A stretch of DNA of 64,000 nt from Candidatus Poribacteria bacterium (GCA_022394755.1 JAGFCA010000060.1:1-64000); one strand, 5' to 3'; counted from the stretch's first letter, positions 47,112-57,483 are shown. Numbers and translations: made by a program. The notes: generated by a model from the letters alone, not told the origin.

Positions 47112-47438
47112 TTGTTAAATCGAACTCCCAGAAGAAATACAATGAAGTCACCGAGACAAAAAGGAACAATTGCTGGTTCTGGAATGGGGAAGGGAGTACG
47201 TAAATCTCTAAGTACTACACAGGGAACATCGACCCTTAAGATCATTCTAATCTATTCTATGCTTGGAATGTTCTTGAATTGGGTACTACCTGATTTATTA
47301 CTATGGTTAAGACCTGATTTTGAACCCTATGATGCCAATTATTATGGTACAATCTGGTCTATAGGTATAACCGGTTTCTTATTAGTATTGAGTCTATTGA
47401 AGGGATTAATTCTACGGTTTAAATCAAGTAAGAAATAA
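47112..47438 (+). CDS. small membrane protein of unknown function
   Basis: This 108-residue protein has a basic, Gly/Ser/Thr-rich N-terminus (PRQKGTIAGSGMGKGVRKSL) and two transmembrane helices (LKIILIYSMLGMFLNWVLPD; TIWSIGITGFLLVLSLLKGL) with a basic tail. The TTG at 47112 has GGAAGG upstream at good spacing. The ATG at 47142 is the alternative. It lies between purF and purM on the same strand, 75 and 53 nt away, so it is very likely co-transcribed. No family is recognised. Confidence 0.6.
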   Translation: MLNRTPRRNTMKSPRQKGTIAGSGMGKGVRKSLSTTQGTSTLKIILIYSMLGMFLNWVLPDLLLWLRPDFEPYDANYYGTIWSIGITGFLLVLSLLKGLILRFKSSKK

Positions 47439-47491
47439 TTTACATACTGTTTTTAATACCCAACTTATAAAATCATGAATTAGAGGGAAAA

Positions 47492-48535
47492 ATGGAAAAG
47501 AAAGAATCATTGACATATGCTGATGCAGGTGTATCCTTTGATGCGGAATCAAAAGCAATGCAACGCATCTCAGGCCATATAAAATCCACTTACCGTGATG
47601 AAGTAATTAGTGGTTTAGGAAGTTTTGGTGGTTTATTTGCATTAGGTTCGTATAAACAACCAATACTTGTCAGTAGCACAGATAGCGTTGGTACAAAGTT
47701 AATGGTTGCATTTCAAGCTGAGAAACATGACACAGTTGGGATCGATATCGTTACACATTGTGGTAACGATATTGTTGTTCAAGGTGCTGAGCCTCTCTTT
47801 TTCTTAGATTATATAGGTATAGGAAAAATGGACCCAGATGTAATTGAAGAGATAATTTTAGGACTTACAAAGGGTTGTCAAGAAATCGGATGTGCCTTGA
47901 TTAGTGGTGAAACCGCAGAACTGCCAGGATTATATACACCAGGTGAATATGATCTTGTAGGCACAATTGTAGGTGTTGTAGAAAAAGAGGAACTGATTAC
48001 TGGAAGTACAATCGAACCTGGGAATAAACTCATTGGCTTAAAATCCTCCGGACTTCATACTAACGGATATTCACTGGCAAGACGTATTCTCTTCGATCGT
48101 TGTAATTATAGTGTAGACACCTACCACGCAGATTTAGATTCGACAATTGGTGAGGAATTGTTGATACCGCATCGGAGTTATGTCCAATGTATTCAATTAC
48201 TTCGTCAAAAAATTGAAATAAAGGGCATTGCCCATATTACGGGTGGTGGATTACCTGGTAATGTAATTCGTATACTACCCGATGAATGTCGTGTCCTGAT
48301 AGAAATGGATAGTTGGGATGTACCGCCAATTTTCTCGATTTTACAAAAGGAAGGCAATGTTGAAGAATCTGAAATGTTTAGAGTATTCAATATGGGAATT
48401 GGTATGGTAATTGTTGTTTCAGATGATGTTGTTAATATTGCATGTGAATATTTAAGGAGTATTGGTGAAACCCCAATAGAGTTAGGTGAAATAATACAGG
48501 GTGAAAAGGGAGTTGAGTTTTGTACGAGTCAATAA
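47492..48535 (+). CDS. purM: phosphoribosylformylglycinamidine cyclo-ligase (AIR synthetase)
   Basis: This 347-residue enzyme closes the imidazole ring in purine synthesis (FGAM plus ATP to AIR). Family landmarks are LTYADAGVSFDAESKAMQRI, SSTDSVGTKLMVAFQAEKHD, DIVTHCGNDIVVQGAEPLFF, ISGETAELPGLYTPGEYDLV, LKSSGLHTNGYSLARRILFD and AHITGGGLPGNVIRILP. Length is normal and the gene is intact. It sits with purF on the plus strand. Its last 16 nt overlap the start of the FliG-like gene. Confidence 0.96.
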   Translation: MEKKESLTYADAGVSFDAESKAMQRISGHIKSTYRDEVISGLGSFGGLFALGSYKQPILVSSTDSVGTKLMVAFQAEKHDTVGIDIVTHCGNDIVVQGAEPLFFLDYIGIGKMDPDVIEEIILGLTKGCQEIGCALISGETAELPGLYTPGEYDLVGTIVGVVEKEELITGSTIEPGNKLIGLKSSGLHTNGYSLARRILFDRCNYSVDTYHADLDSTIGEELLIPHRSYVQCIQLLRQKIEIKGIAHITGGGLPGNVIRILPDECRVLIEMDSWDVPPIFSILQKEGNVEESEMFRVFNMGIGMVIVVSDDVVNIACEYLRSIGETPIELGEIIQGEKGVEFCTSQ

Positions 48536-49323
48536 TTAATGAGGAATCAATCCAAGAATTGACTGAGATCTTTGAAAGTACTCCTTTAACTGTTATTGTT
48601 GGAGCAATAGAACAAATTGAGGAAAGAGACTTAGCAGTGTTCTTACTACTTCTGGATAAGGTTAGTTCTGTAATACATTCAGATGAATCAGATGTTATAC
48701 ATAAAACACTTACGCAAACGGAAGTTGAGGATACAGAACAGAATGGAGTAAAGACTTTATCTACTTATGCTCAGGAAATTCTGGCAAACCTCTCATTTGC
48801 TAAACAGGTAAGAGTCAGTGAAAAAATCGCATCAACTGAAATGGTTGAATCTGAAGAAGCTGAACGTATTTGGAATAACTTAACCGATAGAATAAAGAGT
48901 GTTCTTAGAAAAACGCTATTTTTCGGAGATGGTGCCAAAAACCTTTCCAAATTATTGGAGCAGCTTGATATTGAAAAACAGAATAAATTAATGGAAGTGA
49001 TTCAAGACAGTAACCCTAAATTAGCACAGACAGTAGGGGATCATCTCTTTACCTTTGAGGATATAGTAGACATTCCAAATGAAGCAATATTGACAGTGTT
49101 ACAAGTGGTTGAACCTAACACATTAGCCATAGCACTTCATGAAGCATCAGAGCCATTAATAGAAAAGTTCTTTGAAAATATGTCTGTTGAACAAGCTAAG
49201 AACGTGGAGAACGAGAATAAACAACTGACCTTTGAACAGAAACAAATTAGTAATACTGCCCAACAATCAATTGTAAATTTATTGAGGAATTTTGCAGGTA
49301 AAGGAATACTGAAACTCAAATAA
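48520..49323 (+). CDS. FliG-like protein (FliG middle/C-terminal domains)
   Basis: This 267-residue protein has a C-terminal ~130 residues that match the flagellar motor switch protein FliG: GAKNLSKLLEQLDIEKQNKL, DSNPKLAQTVGDHLFTFEDI, LTVLQVVEPNTLAIALHEAS, EPLIEKFFENMSVEQAKNVE and QQSIVNLLRNFAGKG. The N-terminal half is helical and weakly similar to the same armadillo-type repeats. The start is TTG at 48520, with GGGAG upstream, overlapping the purM end by 16 nt, so it is translationally coupled to purM. No flagellar gene is in the window. MgtE-N-like and other FliG-fold proteins exist outside flagella, so motility should not be assumed. Confidence 0.7.
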   Translation: MYESIINEESIQELTEIFESTPLTVIVGAIEQIEERDLAVFLLLLDKVSSVIHSDESDVIHKTLTQTEVEDTEQNGVKTLSTYAQEILANLSFAKQVRVSEKIASTEMVESEEAERIWNNLTDRIKSVLRKTLFFGDGAKNLSKLLEQLDIEKQNKLMEVIQDSNPKLAQTVGDHLFTFEDIVDIPNEAILTVLQVVEPNTLAIALHEASEPLIEKFFENMSVEQAKNVENENKQLTFEQKQISNTAQQSIVNLLRNFAGKGILKLK

Positions 49324-49376
49324 ACCTGATAATTCCTAACTAAAAATTTACTTTTATGTTGCTAAAGACAATTATA

Positions 49377-50330
49377 TTAATCATCTTCAAGTTTAAATTC
49401 AAAAGGAATTCTGATAGCATACTCAATTGCTTTACCATTTTCCTTTGCAGGTGTAAACTTAAACTTCTTCAATGCAGCGATAGCTGCTTCCTCAAATCCA
49501 AATCCTAAATCTGTCTCAGCAGTAATATCCTTTGCAATCCCATCAACAGTAATGACTGCTTTAAGATATACTTTTCCTTCCTTTTCAGCCCGTCTTGCGT
49601 TTTTGGGATATGTAGGTTTAACAGCATACTTTGGAACCGGTCGTGTTATACCGGCAGAAGTATTAATCTCAGGAACAGTCAGATCAGGTCCACCATCTGA
49701 TGGTGTAGAGTTATCTAAGTCTGCAAAAGGCGTATTCTGCTGTTGAGGTCTTAATACAGTAGAAGGAATTGATGTTGATTGTTTGGGTTGGATAGGACTC
49801 TTAAAAGTCCTCTCAGGTAAGCTAATTCTTGGACCAGCTTCTAATTCTACACCTTCTAAGACATTTGTATTATCTGAAGAAGGAAGTGTTAAGTCCCTTG
49901 GACCTTTAGGAAGATCTGCATTGGTGACAACAGTACGTTTTATAGGTGCTTCAATTTCTTGTTCTTTTGCTTCAAAAGTAATTTTTTCACGTTTATTAAC
50001 AATTACACGTTTTCTATCAGGAACATCATTAGGTAAAAAAGCAGCTTCTAATCGCTCAGTCTGTGCTTCAATTCTATCTTTAATGTAGAGTGTTCCTAAT
50101 ATTATAGCAATAGCCACATGAAGACCGATAGAGAAAATTAAAGATAACGAATTACGACTCCCTGTTTTTTGAACAGTTAATGGAGGTGGTTTATTCTCTT
50201 TTGCTGCAGCTATGCCGCCTTTTTGACTTTCGTCTATAGAGAATTTTCTTAATTTTGCATTAATTTTCGGTTTCTTTCGTTGAGCCCTACGACTATGTAA
50301 TTGGGATACAATCCCTGAACTTCTACTCAT
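49377..50330 (-). CDS. tonB: TonB family energy-transducing protein
   Basis: About 317 residues from the ATG at 50330, chosen for its AGGAGAAAAG ribosome site; a longer frame to 50384 lacks one. There is a basic cytoplasmic N-terminus, one transmembrane helix (SLSLIFSIGLHVAIAIILG), a long Pro/Ser/Thr-rich periplasmic linker and a C-terminal TonB domain. The TonB domain includes YAVKPTYPKNARRAEKEGKV, YLKAVITVDGIAKDITAETD and AAIAALKKFKFTPAKENGKA. TonB passes proton-motive energy to outer-membrane receptors. The three TonB-dependent receptor genes lie just beyond the next gene on the same strand and are its likely partners. ExbB/ExbD are not in the window. Confidence 0.88.
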   Translation of the reverse strand: MSRSSGIVSQLHSRRAQRKKPKINAKLRKFSIDESQKGGIAAAKENKPPPLTVQKTGSRNSLSLIFSIGLHVAIAIILGTLYIKDRIEAQTERLEAAFLPNDVPDRKRVIVNKREKITFEAKEQEIEAPIKRTVVTNADLPKGPRDLTLPSSDNTNVLEGVELEAGPRISLPERTFKSPIQPKQSTSIPSTVLRPQQQNTPFADLDNSTPSDGGPDLTVPEINTSAGITRPVPKYAVKPTYPKNARRAEKEGKVYLKAVITVDGIAKDITAETDLGFGFEEAAIAALKKFKFTPAKENGKAIEYAIRIPFEFKLEDD

Positions 50331-50746
50331 TTCTTTTCTCCTAAAGTTCTCTCGTGATGCGGATAGCGCGCTTACAACACACACTTACCGGAGTTAATGA
50401 GTTGGTTATGATATAGTAAAGAATATAATGTATAATTCTGATAATAAAACGAGTTAAAGTATAAACTGATAACAAGTAGACTTAATAAAACTGGCTTTGA
50501 ATACAGTCTATACCATCATATTATAACAATTGTTTTCCTTCTTGTCAAGGTGTTCCTATATTCCTTATCCGATTATAACCAATTTGTCACTTAATGTGTA
50601 TATTTAAATTCGGTATAAGTCAAAATGGAACTACATTAAAATACCTTTTATATTTAAAAATAGAATGATTTATGTTCTTAACTCTTAAGAATATACAGTA
50701 AGGTAGATACATATCCCTTATATAAATCGAAGATTAAACTAATTTG
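50331..50746. other. AT-rich intergenic region upstream of tonB
   Basis: No gene, RNA or obvious terminator is seen. The segment lies between the 3' end of the DUF5916-type gene and the tonB start on the same strand. It probably holds a separate tonB promoter. Confidence 0.35.
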
Positions 50747-52975
50747 CTATGGATTCCACCAGAATGTCATTTTGGCAACAACAGTTAAGTTCCGTATCCC
50801 TCGTTGAGTACCATCGGTGTCATATATTTGGTTAAAAACAAAGTAGAAATCACTACCTGGGCGATAAATATAATTAATTAGAAAATTCGTAGTTACAAGA
50901 TTTGTTTCAGTATTCCATTGTGTAAATAATTTCGCATACAGTTTTGTAGAAAAAGAATAACTCAATCTACCTGAGAATAGATTGGCATGAAACTCTCCTG
51001 CAGGTAAGGTAACATGATTATATTGATATTCTCCGTCAATACTAATTCTGTAATTAGGTTTAATAGTTCCGTTAACAAAGTATTTGTTGAGATTACCATT
51101 ATAGAAACTGCCGATTTCAAAACCTGTGGTAGCGCTAATTGGTCGTGTATCACTTGAAGATAGCCTTCCACCAAGGGTATCATACTGATAATCCTCAATA
51201 GGAATAATTATTCCATCCCGAATTTCAAACTCTTCTTTCAACTTTTCAAATTTCCTATTTGCAAAAAACAATATGGAGTCTGCTGAAGAGAAAGAGGTCC
51301 AATGTGAATATGATACACTCCAACGTTCTATTTCATAGTCTTGAGTGAGAATGTAATTTACTTCAGGACCAGACCATATTTCTCTGATTCCATATTTTTG
51401 TGGTCTGGGAACCCATCGTGCTTCACTTCTGAGATGCTTAATACCTTTCTGCCTTACAAATCCTACCTCAGGGTTAAAATCGTCATCAATATCAGTTAGA
51501 GTTGCACTGACCCTAAAATCGTCGTTACGCCACTGAGATCCAAAATACCATGCATTGTTATTACCACTTATATCTGGAGAGTATGTGCTTGACCACATCG
51601 CTCTAATATCAAGCCTATCAGTTGGGCGAAATTCAAAATCAACTCCCCCAGCACGATTGTAACTTCCTGGGGCATCCTTATTCACAGCAATTAATCCTAT
51701 ACGCGATCCAGCAATTGCGTCTTTAGTCACTCTAAAGACAGAATAATTTGTTCTTTTTATATCAATTGGTCCATCATCATCATCCCTTTCCTCATAATAT
51801 TCATCAGTTAGAACATTCAGGAAACCAACACCGTAAGTCCCAATTTTACCACTTGCTTTTCCACCAAGTATAATTGGAATTGGTCTACCTTCATCTATAC
51901 CAATCTGTCTACTATAAAAAAGGAGCATAGGAGGTGGTCTCCTGAAGCTTTGTCTTGGAATTCCAAAATCAAATAGACCTGCACCTTCCAAAAAGAAAGG
52001 ACGTTTTTCAGGAAAGAATAAGTTAAACCGAGTTAAATTTACTTGTTCTTCGTCAGCTTCAACTTGTGCAAAATCAGTATTATAGGTTAGATCAGCAGTC
52101 AGATTAGATGTAATACCGTATTTTGCATCAAATCCAACTTTAAACTCTCTGGTATTCTCTTGTGGGGAATCGACCTCGTTTATCTGTGTTATCCCTGGAA
52201 GTGCATAAGGTAGGAATTCCAAATTCCTTGAAGGAGAAATACCTTCTAATCCAACAAGTGTGCCTAAATTTGTCGTTCGATATTTTGCTAAACCACCATA
52301 GGATACAGGTACAGGAGTCCAAACAGTTTCTTCCTGTGTACGCATCAGTTCGCGCCCCACATTGATCCCCCAAATAATCGGTTCAGTCTTTTTAAAACGA
52401 AGTTGGCTAAAAGGAATTTTAAGTTCTGATGTCCAGGAGGATTCGTTAATTTTTGACTTACACTCAACGACAGCATCCCAATCCCCGTTTAGAGTATCAC
52501 CATTATTAGTTATCGCTCTATCTTGGATTGCCCCTAATGGATTAACGCGAAAGAAGAAACCACTTCGTTTGTCATTGTAGGTATCTAAGAGCACAAAAAC
52601 ATTATCATTATCATGTAAACCTCGGGAGTCTCTCCGCATTTCATTAGCAACAAGTTTATCTATTTCAGAATCATGACAAATAAAACCAAAATATAAATAC
52701 TCCGTATCATAGAGGATTCTTACCTCCATTGGTTCTGAATTAGGTTCACCTTCATAAGGTTCAATCTGAATAAATTTGTCAATAATTTCAGCTTTTCGCC
52801 AATCCAATTCGTTTAACTCACCATCAATTTCTATGCTTTCATAAGTACGATATGCCTTAATCTGGAAGTTGTGAGTTTCTGAACTTACATTAGAAACATA
52901 AATTGACATCAAGAAGATAAATAGTGGAAGTCCAATTTTTAAGCTACGAAAAAAAGAAGATATAGTATATACCAA
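50747..52975 (-). CDS. DUF5916/CBM9-like outer-membrane protein
   Basis: This protein of about 742 residues has a signal peptide and an N-terminal carbohydrate-binding family 9-like domain (SIEIDGELNELDWRKAEIID; VRILYDTEYLYFGFICHD; DNVFVLLDTYNDKRSGFFFR; WTSELKIPFSQLRF). A long beta-barrel-like DUF5916 region follows (FFPEKRPFFLEGAGLFDFGI; DYQYDTLGGRLSSS) and ends WWNP. An AGGAGG at 52984-52989 overlaps the GTG at 52984, so I prefer the TTG at 52975, 8 nt downstream. The family is common in diderm bacteria with many secreted hydrolases, and its function is unsettled. It lies between TonB and the TonB-dependent receptors. Confidence 0.85.
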   Translation of the reverse strand: MVYTISSFFRSLKIGLPLFIFLMSIYVSNVSSETHNFQIKAYRTYESIEIDGELNELDWRKAEIIDKFIQIEPYEGEPNSEPMEVRILYDTEYLYFGFICHDSEIDKLVANEMRRDSRGLHDNDNVFVLLDTYNDKRSGFFFRVNPLGAIQDRAITNNGDTLNGDWDAVVECKSKINESSWTSELKIPFSQLRFKKTEPIIWGINVGRELMRTQEETVWTPVPVSYGGLAKYRTTNLGTLVGLEGISPSRNLEFLPYALPGITQINEVDSPQENTREFKVGFDAKYGITSNLTADLTYNTDFAQVEADEEQVNLTRFNLFFPEKRPFFLEGAGLFDFGIPRQSFRRPPPMLLFYSRQIGIDEGRPIPIILGGKASGKIGTYGVGFLNVLTDEYYEERDDDDGPIDIKRTNYSVFRVTKDAIAGSRIGLIAVNKDAPGSYNRAGGVDFEFRPTDRLDIRAMWSSTYSPDISGNNNAWYFGSQWRNDDFRVSATLTDIDDDFNPEVGFVRQKGIKHLRSEARWVPRPQKYGIREIWSGPEVNYILTQDYEIERWSVSYSHWTSFSSADSILFFANRKFEKLKEEFEIRDGIIIPIEDYQYDTLGGRLSSSDTRPISATTGFEIGSFYNGNLNKYFVNGTIKPNYRISIDGEYQYNHVTLPAGEFHANLFSGRLSYSFSTKLYAKLFTQWNTETNLVTTNFLINYIYRPGSDFYFVFNQIYDTDGTQRGIRNLTVVAKMTFWWNP

Positions 52976-53067
52976 ACGCGACACCTCCTATAGGTGGGAA
53001 TTAGGGTCTATAATTAAAGACGAATAGGAGGTCAATTAGATTATATTAAATTCATCAAAATGATAAA

Positions 53068-55149
53068 TTAATATTCAAAGGTGAGGGCGATAAAGGGAAC
53101 TAATGGCAATTGTGCAATTTGGAATTCATCGGTAAAATCTGAATTGTAACGGACTTGTAAGGGATTTACCCTATTATATACATTCCAAACTTCGAAAGTG
53201 AAACCTGCCCTGAATCTGTCAAGGCGGTTAAATGTCCAATGAATACGTAAATCTAAGCGGTGGTAAGGATCTGTTCTTAATGGATCCCCATATATAGGTA
53301 ACCAAGTTTGTTTCTTAGTAAAAGGATTTGTATATCGTTCTCTACCTTCTAAGGGTACATACAACACACCACTTTTATATTGCCAATTTGCCCCAAAATC
53401 AAGCGTGTGTAATCTATAGTTTAGATTAAGAGAAAGGACATGCGGTGTGCTAAACATATACTCTCTTTCTTTTTCATAAGGTGTATCTTGTCGTAATGAA
53501 ATAGTATATGAATAGGCTAACCATGCTCGTAACACATCCCCGATATTGTGTTCTAATGTGAATTCAATCCCTCTTACAGATCCAATACGTTGGTTTCTAT
53601 AACTTCTGTCATTAATATCAAAAGAAATCATATCAAGAAGTTGTTTGTAATAGGCTGCTGCTTCTATTCTTGTCTCATTAGTTAATCTTTTTTCCACAAC
53701 TACTACATAATGTTTGGCTAAACTGGGATTGATAGGATAGATTTTGTCCCCGAGAACAAGCTGATAAAATTGTGGATTCTGTGAATAATTACCATATTGT
53801 AAACTTATGTCGATAGGGAATATTGATAGATTAGTGTATCCATCCATATTTGGTCCAACTGTAAGACCTAATAAAGCACGTGGTTGGAAAGAAAGCGTAT
53901 CAATTAGATTAAAATATGTTCCACGTAAACCAAATGTGCTATATATATCTACAATAGACGATGATAATAAATCCTTAGTTAATTGGCTATAACCTTCAAA
54001 CCGATGTATTTGCTCAGAAATACTTGTATGGATTTTCTCTCCATCCATTTTTAATCTAATATTGTAATCCCAATCACCCTCCTCAAGTGGTCGTGAGCCA
54101 ACACTTATAATATTAGAAGGTAAAATAGATAATACAAAACCTGATTCTAATAAGGTTATTGGATTTTTAATCCAATAATTCAGATCAACTCTTAGAGAAT
54201 ATATGCTGTCTGCGTTCCTATAAAAATATCCCTCTCCATATTCAAGTTCAGACCTTGAAAAAGACCGGGTTAAAGATATGACAGACCGAAGTTTATCTTC
54301 ATCATTAGAATATATGTGAATTCCTTGTGAATCAAATGGATTATCTGAATTAAATGGTCCACGGAGATCACTTTCTGATACCTCATCAGCCCCAAAACGA
54401 AATTGTGCAGAATCATCTGAACCAAATAAATTTACTTCAACTCTGTGTGTCTTGTTTATTTGGTAAAGTATTTTTCCTTGATAACTCCAAAATCTCGGAA
54501 CTTGAACAACATTATCACTCTCTGTTTCTAATAGGCTTGGTAATAACTCAAATAGAGGTTCCATATTACTTCTTCGACCGAATAGATAATAATAACCACG
54601 TTTATCAATACTCCCTTCAACAAATGCTTGTGAGTATACAGGATTCAGATTTAGGTTTGTCCCTACTTTCTTATCAGTCCTACTTCTGCTGTATATATCA
54701 ATAACCGCTTGAGAATCTGATCCGAATTCTGCTCCATATCCACCTGGGTAAACATCTACTTTCTGTATCACATCAGCATTCACAGTAGAAACAATCCCAT
54801 ATAAATGATATGGATAACCTAAAGGCAACCTATCAAAATAGTATAGATTATCTTCAGGACCACCACCCCGAACAGATAGTATACCAACAAAGTCATTTAA
54901 TACACCCACACTGGGTAGAATATTTAAAACTCTAAGTGGGTCTCCTCCACTTCCAACTAATGTGTTAATTAAGGAACCATCAAGCGAATTTTTTGGTTTC
55001 TTCTCAATTTTTTCAGCAGTAATTTGAATAGGGGGTAAGGTAATTACATCATCAGTTTCTGATGCTAAAGTGGATAAACAGAATGAAATCAATATGAAGT
55101 AAATAAATACAGATTTCCGAACTCTTTGGGTAGGGAACACGTATAACAC
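53068..55149 (-). CDS. TonB-dependent receptor (A), no N-terminal CarboxypepD-like domain
   Basis: This 693-residue protein has a signal peptide (ending STLAS), a plug domain (GGDPLRVLNILPSVGVLNDF, SVRGGGPEDNLYYFDRLPLG, GGYGAEFGSDSQAVIDIYSR) and a 22-strand-type barrel ending PLVPFIALTFEY. It is the shortest of three tandem paralogues and lacks the N-terminal carboxypeptidase-regulatory-like domain that the other two have. The start is GTG, 2 nt after the stop of receptor B and with no independent ribosome site, so translation is probably coupled. The substrate is unknown. Confidence 0.88.
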   Translation of the reverse strand: MLYVFPTQRVRKSVFIYFILISFCLSTLASETDDVITLPPIQITAEKIEKKPKNSLDGSLINTLVGSGGDPLRVLNILPSVGVLNDFVGILSVRGGGPEDNLYYFDRLPLGYPYHLYGIVSTVNADVIQKVDVYPGGYGAEFGSDSQAVIDIYSRSRTDKKVGTNLNLNPVYSQAFVEGSIDKRGYYYLFGRRSNMEPLFELLPSLLETESDNVVQVPRFWSYQGKILYQINKTHRVEVNLFGSDDSAQFRFGADEVSESDLRGPFNSDNPFDSQGIHIYSNDEDKLRSVISLTRSFSRSELEYGEGYFYRNADSIYSLRVDLNYWIKNPITLLESGFVLSILPSNIISVGSRPLEEGDWDYNIRLKMDGEKIHTSISEQIHRFEGYSQLTKDLLSSSIVDIYSTFGLRGTYFNLIDTLSFQPRALLGLTVGPNMDGYTNLSIFPIDISLQYGNYSQNPQFYQLVLGDKIYPINPSLAKHYVVVVEKRLTNETRIEAAAYYKQLLDMISFDINDRSYRNQRIGSVRGIEFTLEHNIGDVLRAWLAYSYTISLRQDTPYEKEREYMFSTPHVLSLNLNYRLHTLDFGANWQYKSGVLYVPLEGRERYTNPFTKKQTWLPIYGDPLRTDPYHRLDLRIHWTFNRLDRFRAGFTFEVWNVYNRVNPLQVRYNSDFTDEFQIAQLPLVPFIALTFEY

Positions 55150-55151
55150 CG

Positions 55152-57377
55152 TTAGAATGCTGCTGTAATCCCTAAGTAAGGGATAAATGGTAACTGATTG
55201 ATGGCTGTTTTGTCTGAATAGTCATCTTCATATCTGTAATCCAACAGATTCTTTCTGTTATACGCATTTAAAAATTCAAGGAATATCCCCAAATCCCAAT
55301 TATTAAATTGGAATATTTTACTTATCCGTATGTCTAACCTATGATAAGGAGGTAATCTTTCAGAATTCTTTTCACCATATATGGGAGTATAGATAATCCT
55401 ACCAAAGTTCCTTGGATCCGGAATACGGATAGCATCAACAACAGGTGTGAAGGGGTTACCCGTACGATATTGCCATTTCATACCAAACTCCCATGTAGGA
55501 GTCAAATTATAACTTGCAGCGATTGTTGCCACATGTGTTTGATCAAAGGAGTAGAATCGGTACGGCTCATCAATTCGGTCTCGTCTCTTAGATAAAGCAT
55601 AAGCATAGGATAACCAACCAAAAAACTTATCGCCACTTTGGTGTCTAAGAAAGACTTCTGTACCTTGTGCATATCCAACACCTTGATTGAGAAAAACCAA
55701 AATATCATCAGATGTAACCAAATTAAATAGATCCTTGTAATAAACTGCCATTTTGATTTCAGTGTCTTGAGATAATTGGCGTTTAAGCTCAATAATATAA
55801 TGACTTGCATGGCTGGATTTCAAATTAGGGTTACCCACACTATTAGATAGTTGTGCGGGAATCGGTGTTTGGTTATATATTCCGTAAGAAAATTGCAACT
55901 CTGAACTGTTAGGTAATTCAATTTGTAGACTCCCTCGTGGTTGTAGAGAAAGCTGATCAATTCTATTGAAATAATCCAACCTAATACCGTAAACTACAGA
56001 CACAAAGGGCAATAGAATATATCTATCTTGAAGATATGTTTCAATCCGTTGTCCACGAACATATTCATCAATATTAATTTTTTCCTCAAACCGTATATCA
56101 TATTCGACTTCACCCTCATCAGGAATTCGCGTAAATGTTCCTGACACCTCTCCTGGTTCCAATCCAATTATTAATCCAGATTCCAAACGATGTCTTTGAC
56201 TTAACTCATAAGTAAGATCTTCACGTAATGTATAATTAGGTGCATCAACATTTAGTGAAAGTGCTGGTCCAAAATTTATGTCAAAAAGGAAGTTTGAACG
56301 TGTAAGAGATAGGTATGATGTAAGCTTATCAGTCAAGGAAGAACGTAGGTGAAATCCAGCCCCTTCAAATCCGCTTTCAAAACTGGTATCGCCTCTAAAA
56401 TCTTCATCAACATTATTTCCATCTAATTTTAATGCGAATTTATCTCCAGAAGCAAACAAATTCAGGAAGAGTTGATGCTTTTCACTTAAATCGTAACCAA
56501 CCTTAAACTGATAATCCCAAAAACGTGGAAACGCTGTAATTGATCCAGTAGCAAAAGATATAGAGCCTATAAATAGATCTATATAACTTCTTCTCCCAGC
56601 AGCATACCAATATCCATTTTCCCCTATTTTCCCTTGAAGTAAACCTTCTGAAAAAAGTAGATTGAGATTTGCTTTTCCACGGAGATCCTTTGGACTATTG
56701 TCCTGAGAATAAATGTCAATGACTGCCTGTGAATCCACACCGTATTCTGCTCCATATCCTCCAGCATAAACATCAATTCTATCGATAATTTCGGAACTTA
56801 GTGATGAGACCAAACCTCCAAAATGGTAGGGATACCCAACAGGAACACGGTCAAAATAATACAAATTATCTTCATCCGAGCCACCGCGTATATAAAGCGC
56901 TCCACTAAAGTCATTAGCAACCCCAATACCAGGAATTGCTGGTAATGCACGTAAGGCATCGCCTGCGGTACCGGGTAATCGTGTTATTTCTTTTGATTGA
57001 ATACTCTTTTTTGTAACAGTTTTCGGTTGGCGTTGTGTACGAACTTCAACTTTCTCCAGCTCATATACCTCAAAATCAACATATATATTTGGTGTAATTT
57101 TCTTTCCACTATCAATAACGATACTTACTTTATCAGTATAATCATAATTAGGATAAGATATAGATAATGTATACTTGCCATCAGGTAGTTCTGTTATAGA
57201 GAACTTTCCATTTTCATCTGTATTTATAACTTCCTCTGTTTCAATTACCTCAACGATAGCACCTACTAAAGGACGATCTGTTTTTCTGCTATAAATTGTA
57301 CCATCAATTGAACCTGTTTGAGAAAAAGCTGTATATGGAATTGTAAATAAAATGATCAAGTACAGAAGATACTTCAT
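55152..57377 (-). CDS. TonB-dependent receptor (B) with CarboxypepD_reg-like domain
   Basis: About 741 residues from the ATG at 57377, which gives a normal signal peptide (ending TAFSQ) and has AAAGG upstream; a TTG at 57419 is less likely. Residues ~20-105 are a carboxypeptidase-regulatory-like beta-sandwich (GSIDGTIYSRKTDRPLVGAI, KFSITELPDGKYTLSISYPN). The plug follows (GDALRALPAIPGIGVANDFS, YIRGGSDEDNLYYFDRVPVG), then the barrel ending LPFIPYLGITAAF. The added domain is typical of SusC-like and related receptors. No SusD homologue is present, so uptake of glycans is possible but unproven. Confidence 0.88.
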   Translation of the reverse strand: MKYLLYLIILFTIPYTAFSQTGSIDGTIYSRKTDRPLVGAIVEVIETEEVINTDENGKFSITELPDGKYTLSISYPNYDYTDKVSIVIDSGKKITPNIYVDFEVYELEKVEVRTQRQPKTVTKKSIQSKEITRLPGTAGDALRALPAIPGIGVANDFSGALYIRGGSDEDNLYYFDRVPVGYPYHFGGLVSSLSSEIIDRIDVYAGGYGAEYGVDSQAVIDIYSQDNSPKDLRGKANLNLLFSEGLLQGKIGENGYWYAAGRRSYIDLFIGSISFATGSITAFPRFWDYQFKVGYDLSEKHQLFLNLFASGDKFALKLDGNNVDEDFRGDTSFESGFEGAGFHLRSSLTDKLTSYLSLTRSNFLFDINFGPALSLNVDAPNYTLREDLTYELSQRHRLESGLIIGLEPGEVSGTFTRIPDEGEVEYDIRFEEKINIDEYVRGQRIETYLQDRYILLPFVSVVYGIRLDYFNRIDQLSLQPRGSLQIELPNSSELQFSYGIYNQTPIPAQLSNSVGNPNLKSSHASHYIIELKRQLSQDTEIKMAVYYKDLFNLVTSDDILVFLNQGVGYAQGTEVFLRHQSGDKFFGWLSYAYALSKRRDRIDEPYRFYSFDQTHVATIAASYNLTPTWEFGMKWQYRTGNPFTPVVDAIRIPDPRNFGRIIYTPIYGEKNSERLPPYHRLDIRISKIFQFNNWDLGIFLEFLNAYNRKNLLDYRYEDDYSDKTAINQLPFIPYLGITAAF

Positions 57378-57483
57378 TCTGAGAAAACCTTTCAATATAG
57401 ATAAGAGGTATAAATACAAATTGTTTCAATAATTATACTATGTAAAATCACATATTTCCAACTAATGAACAAAATAAATATAA

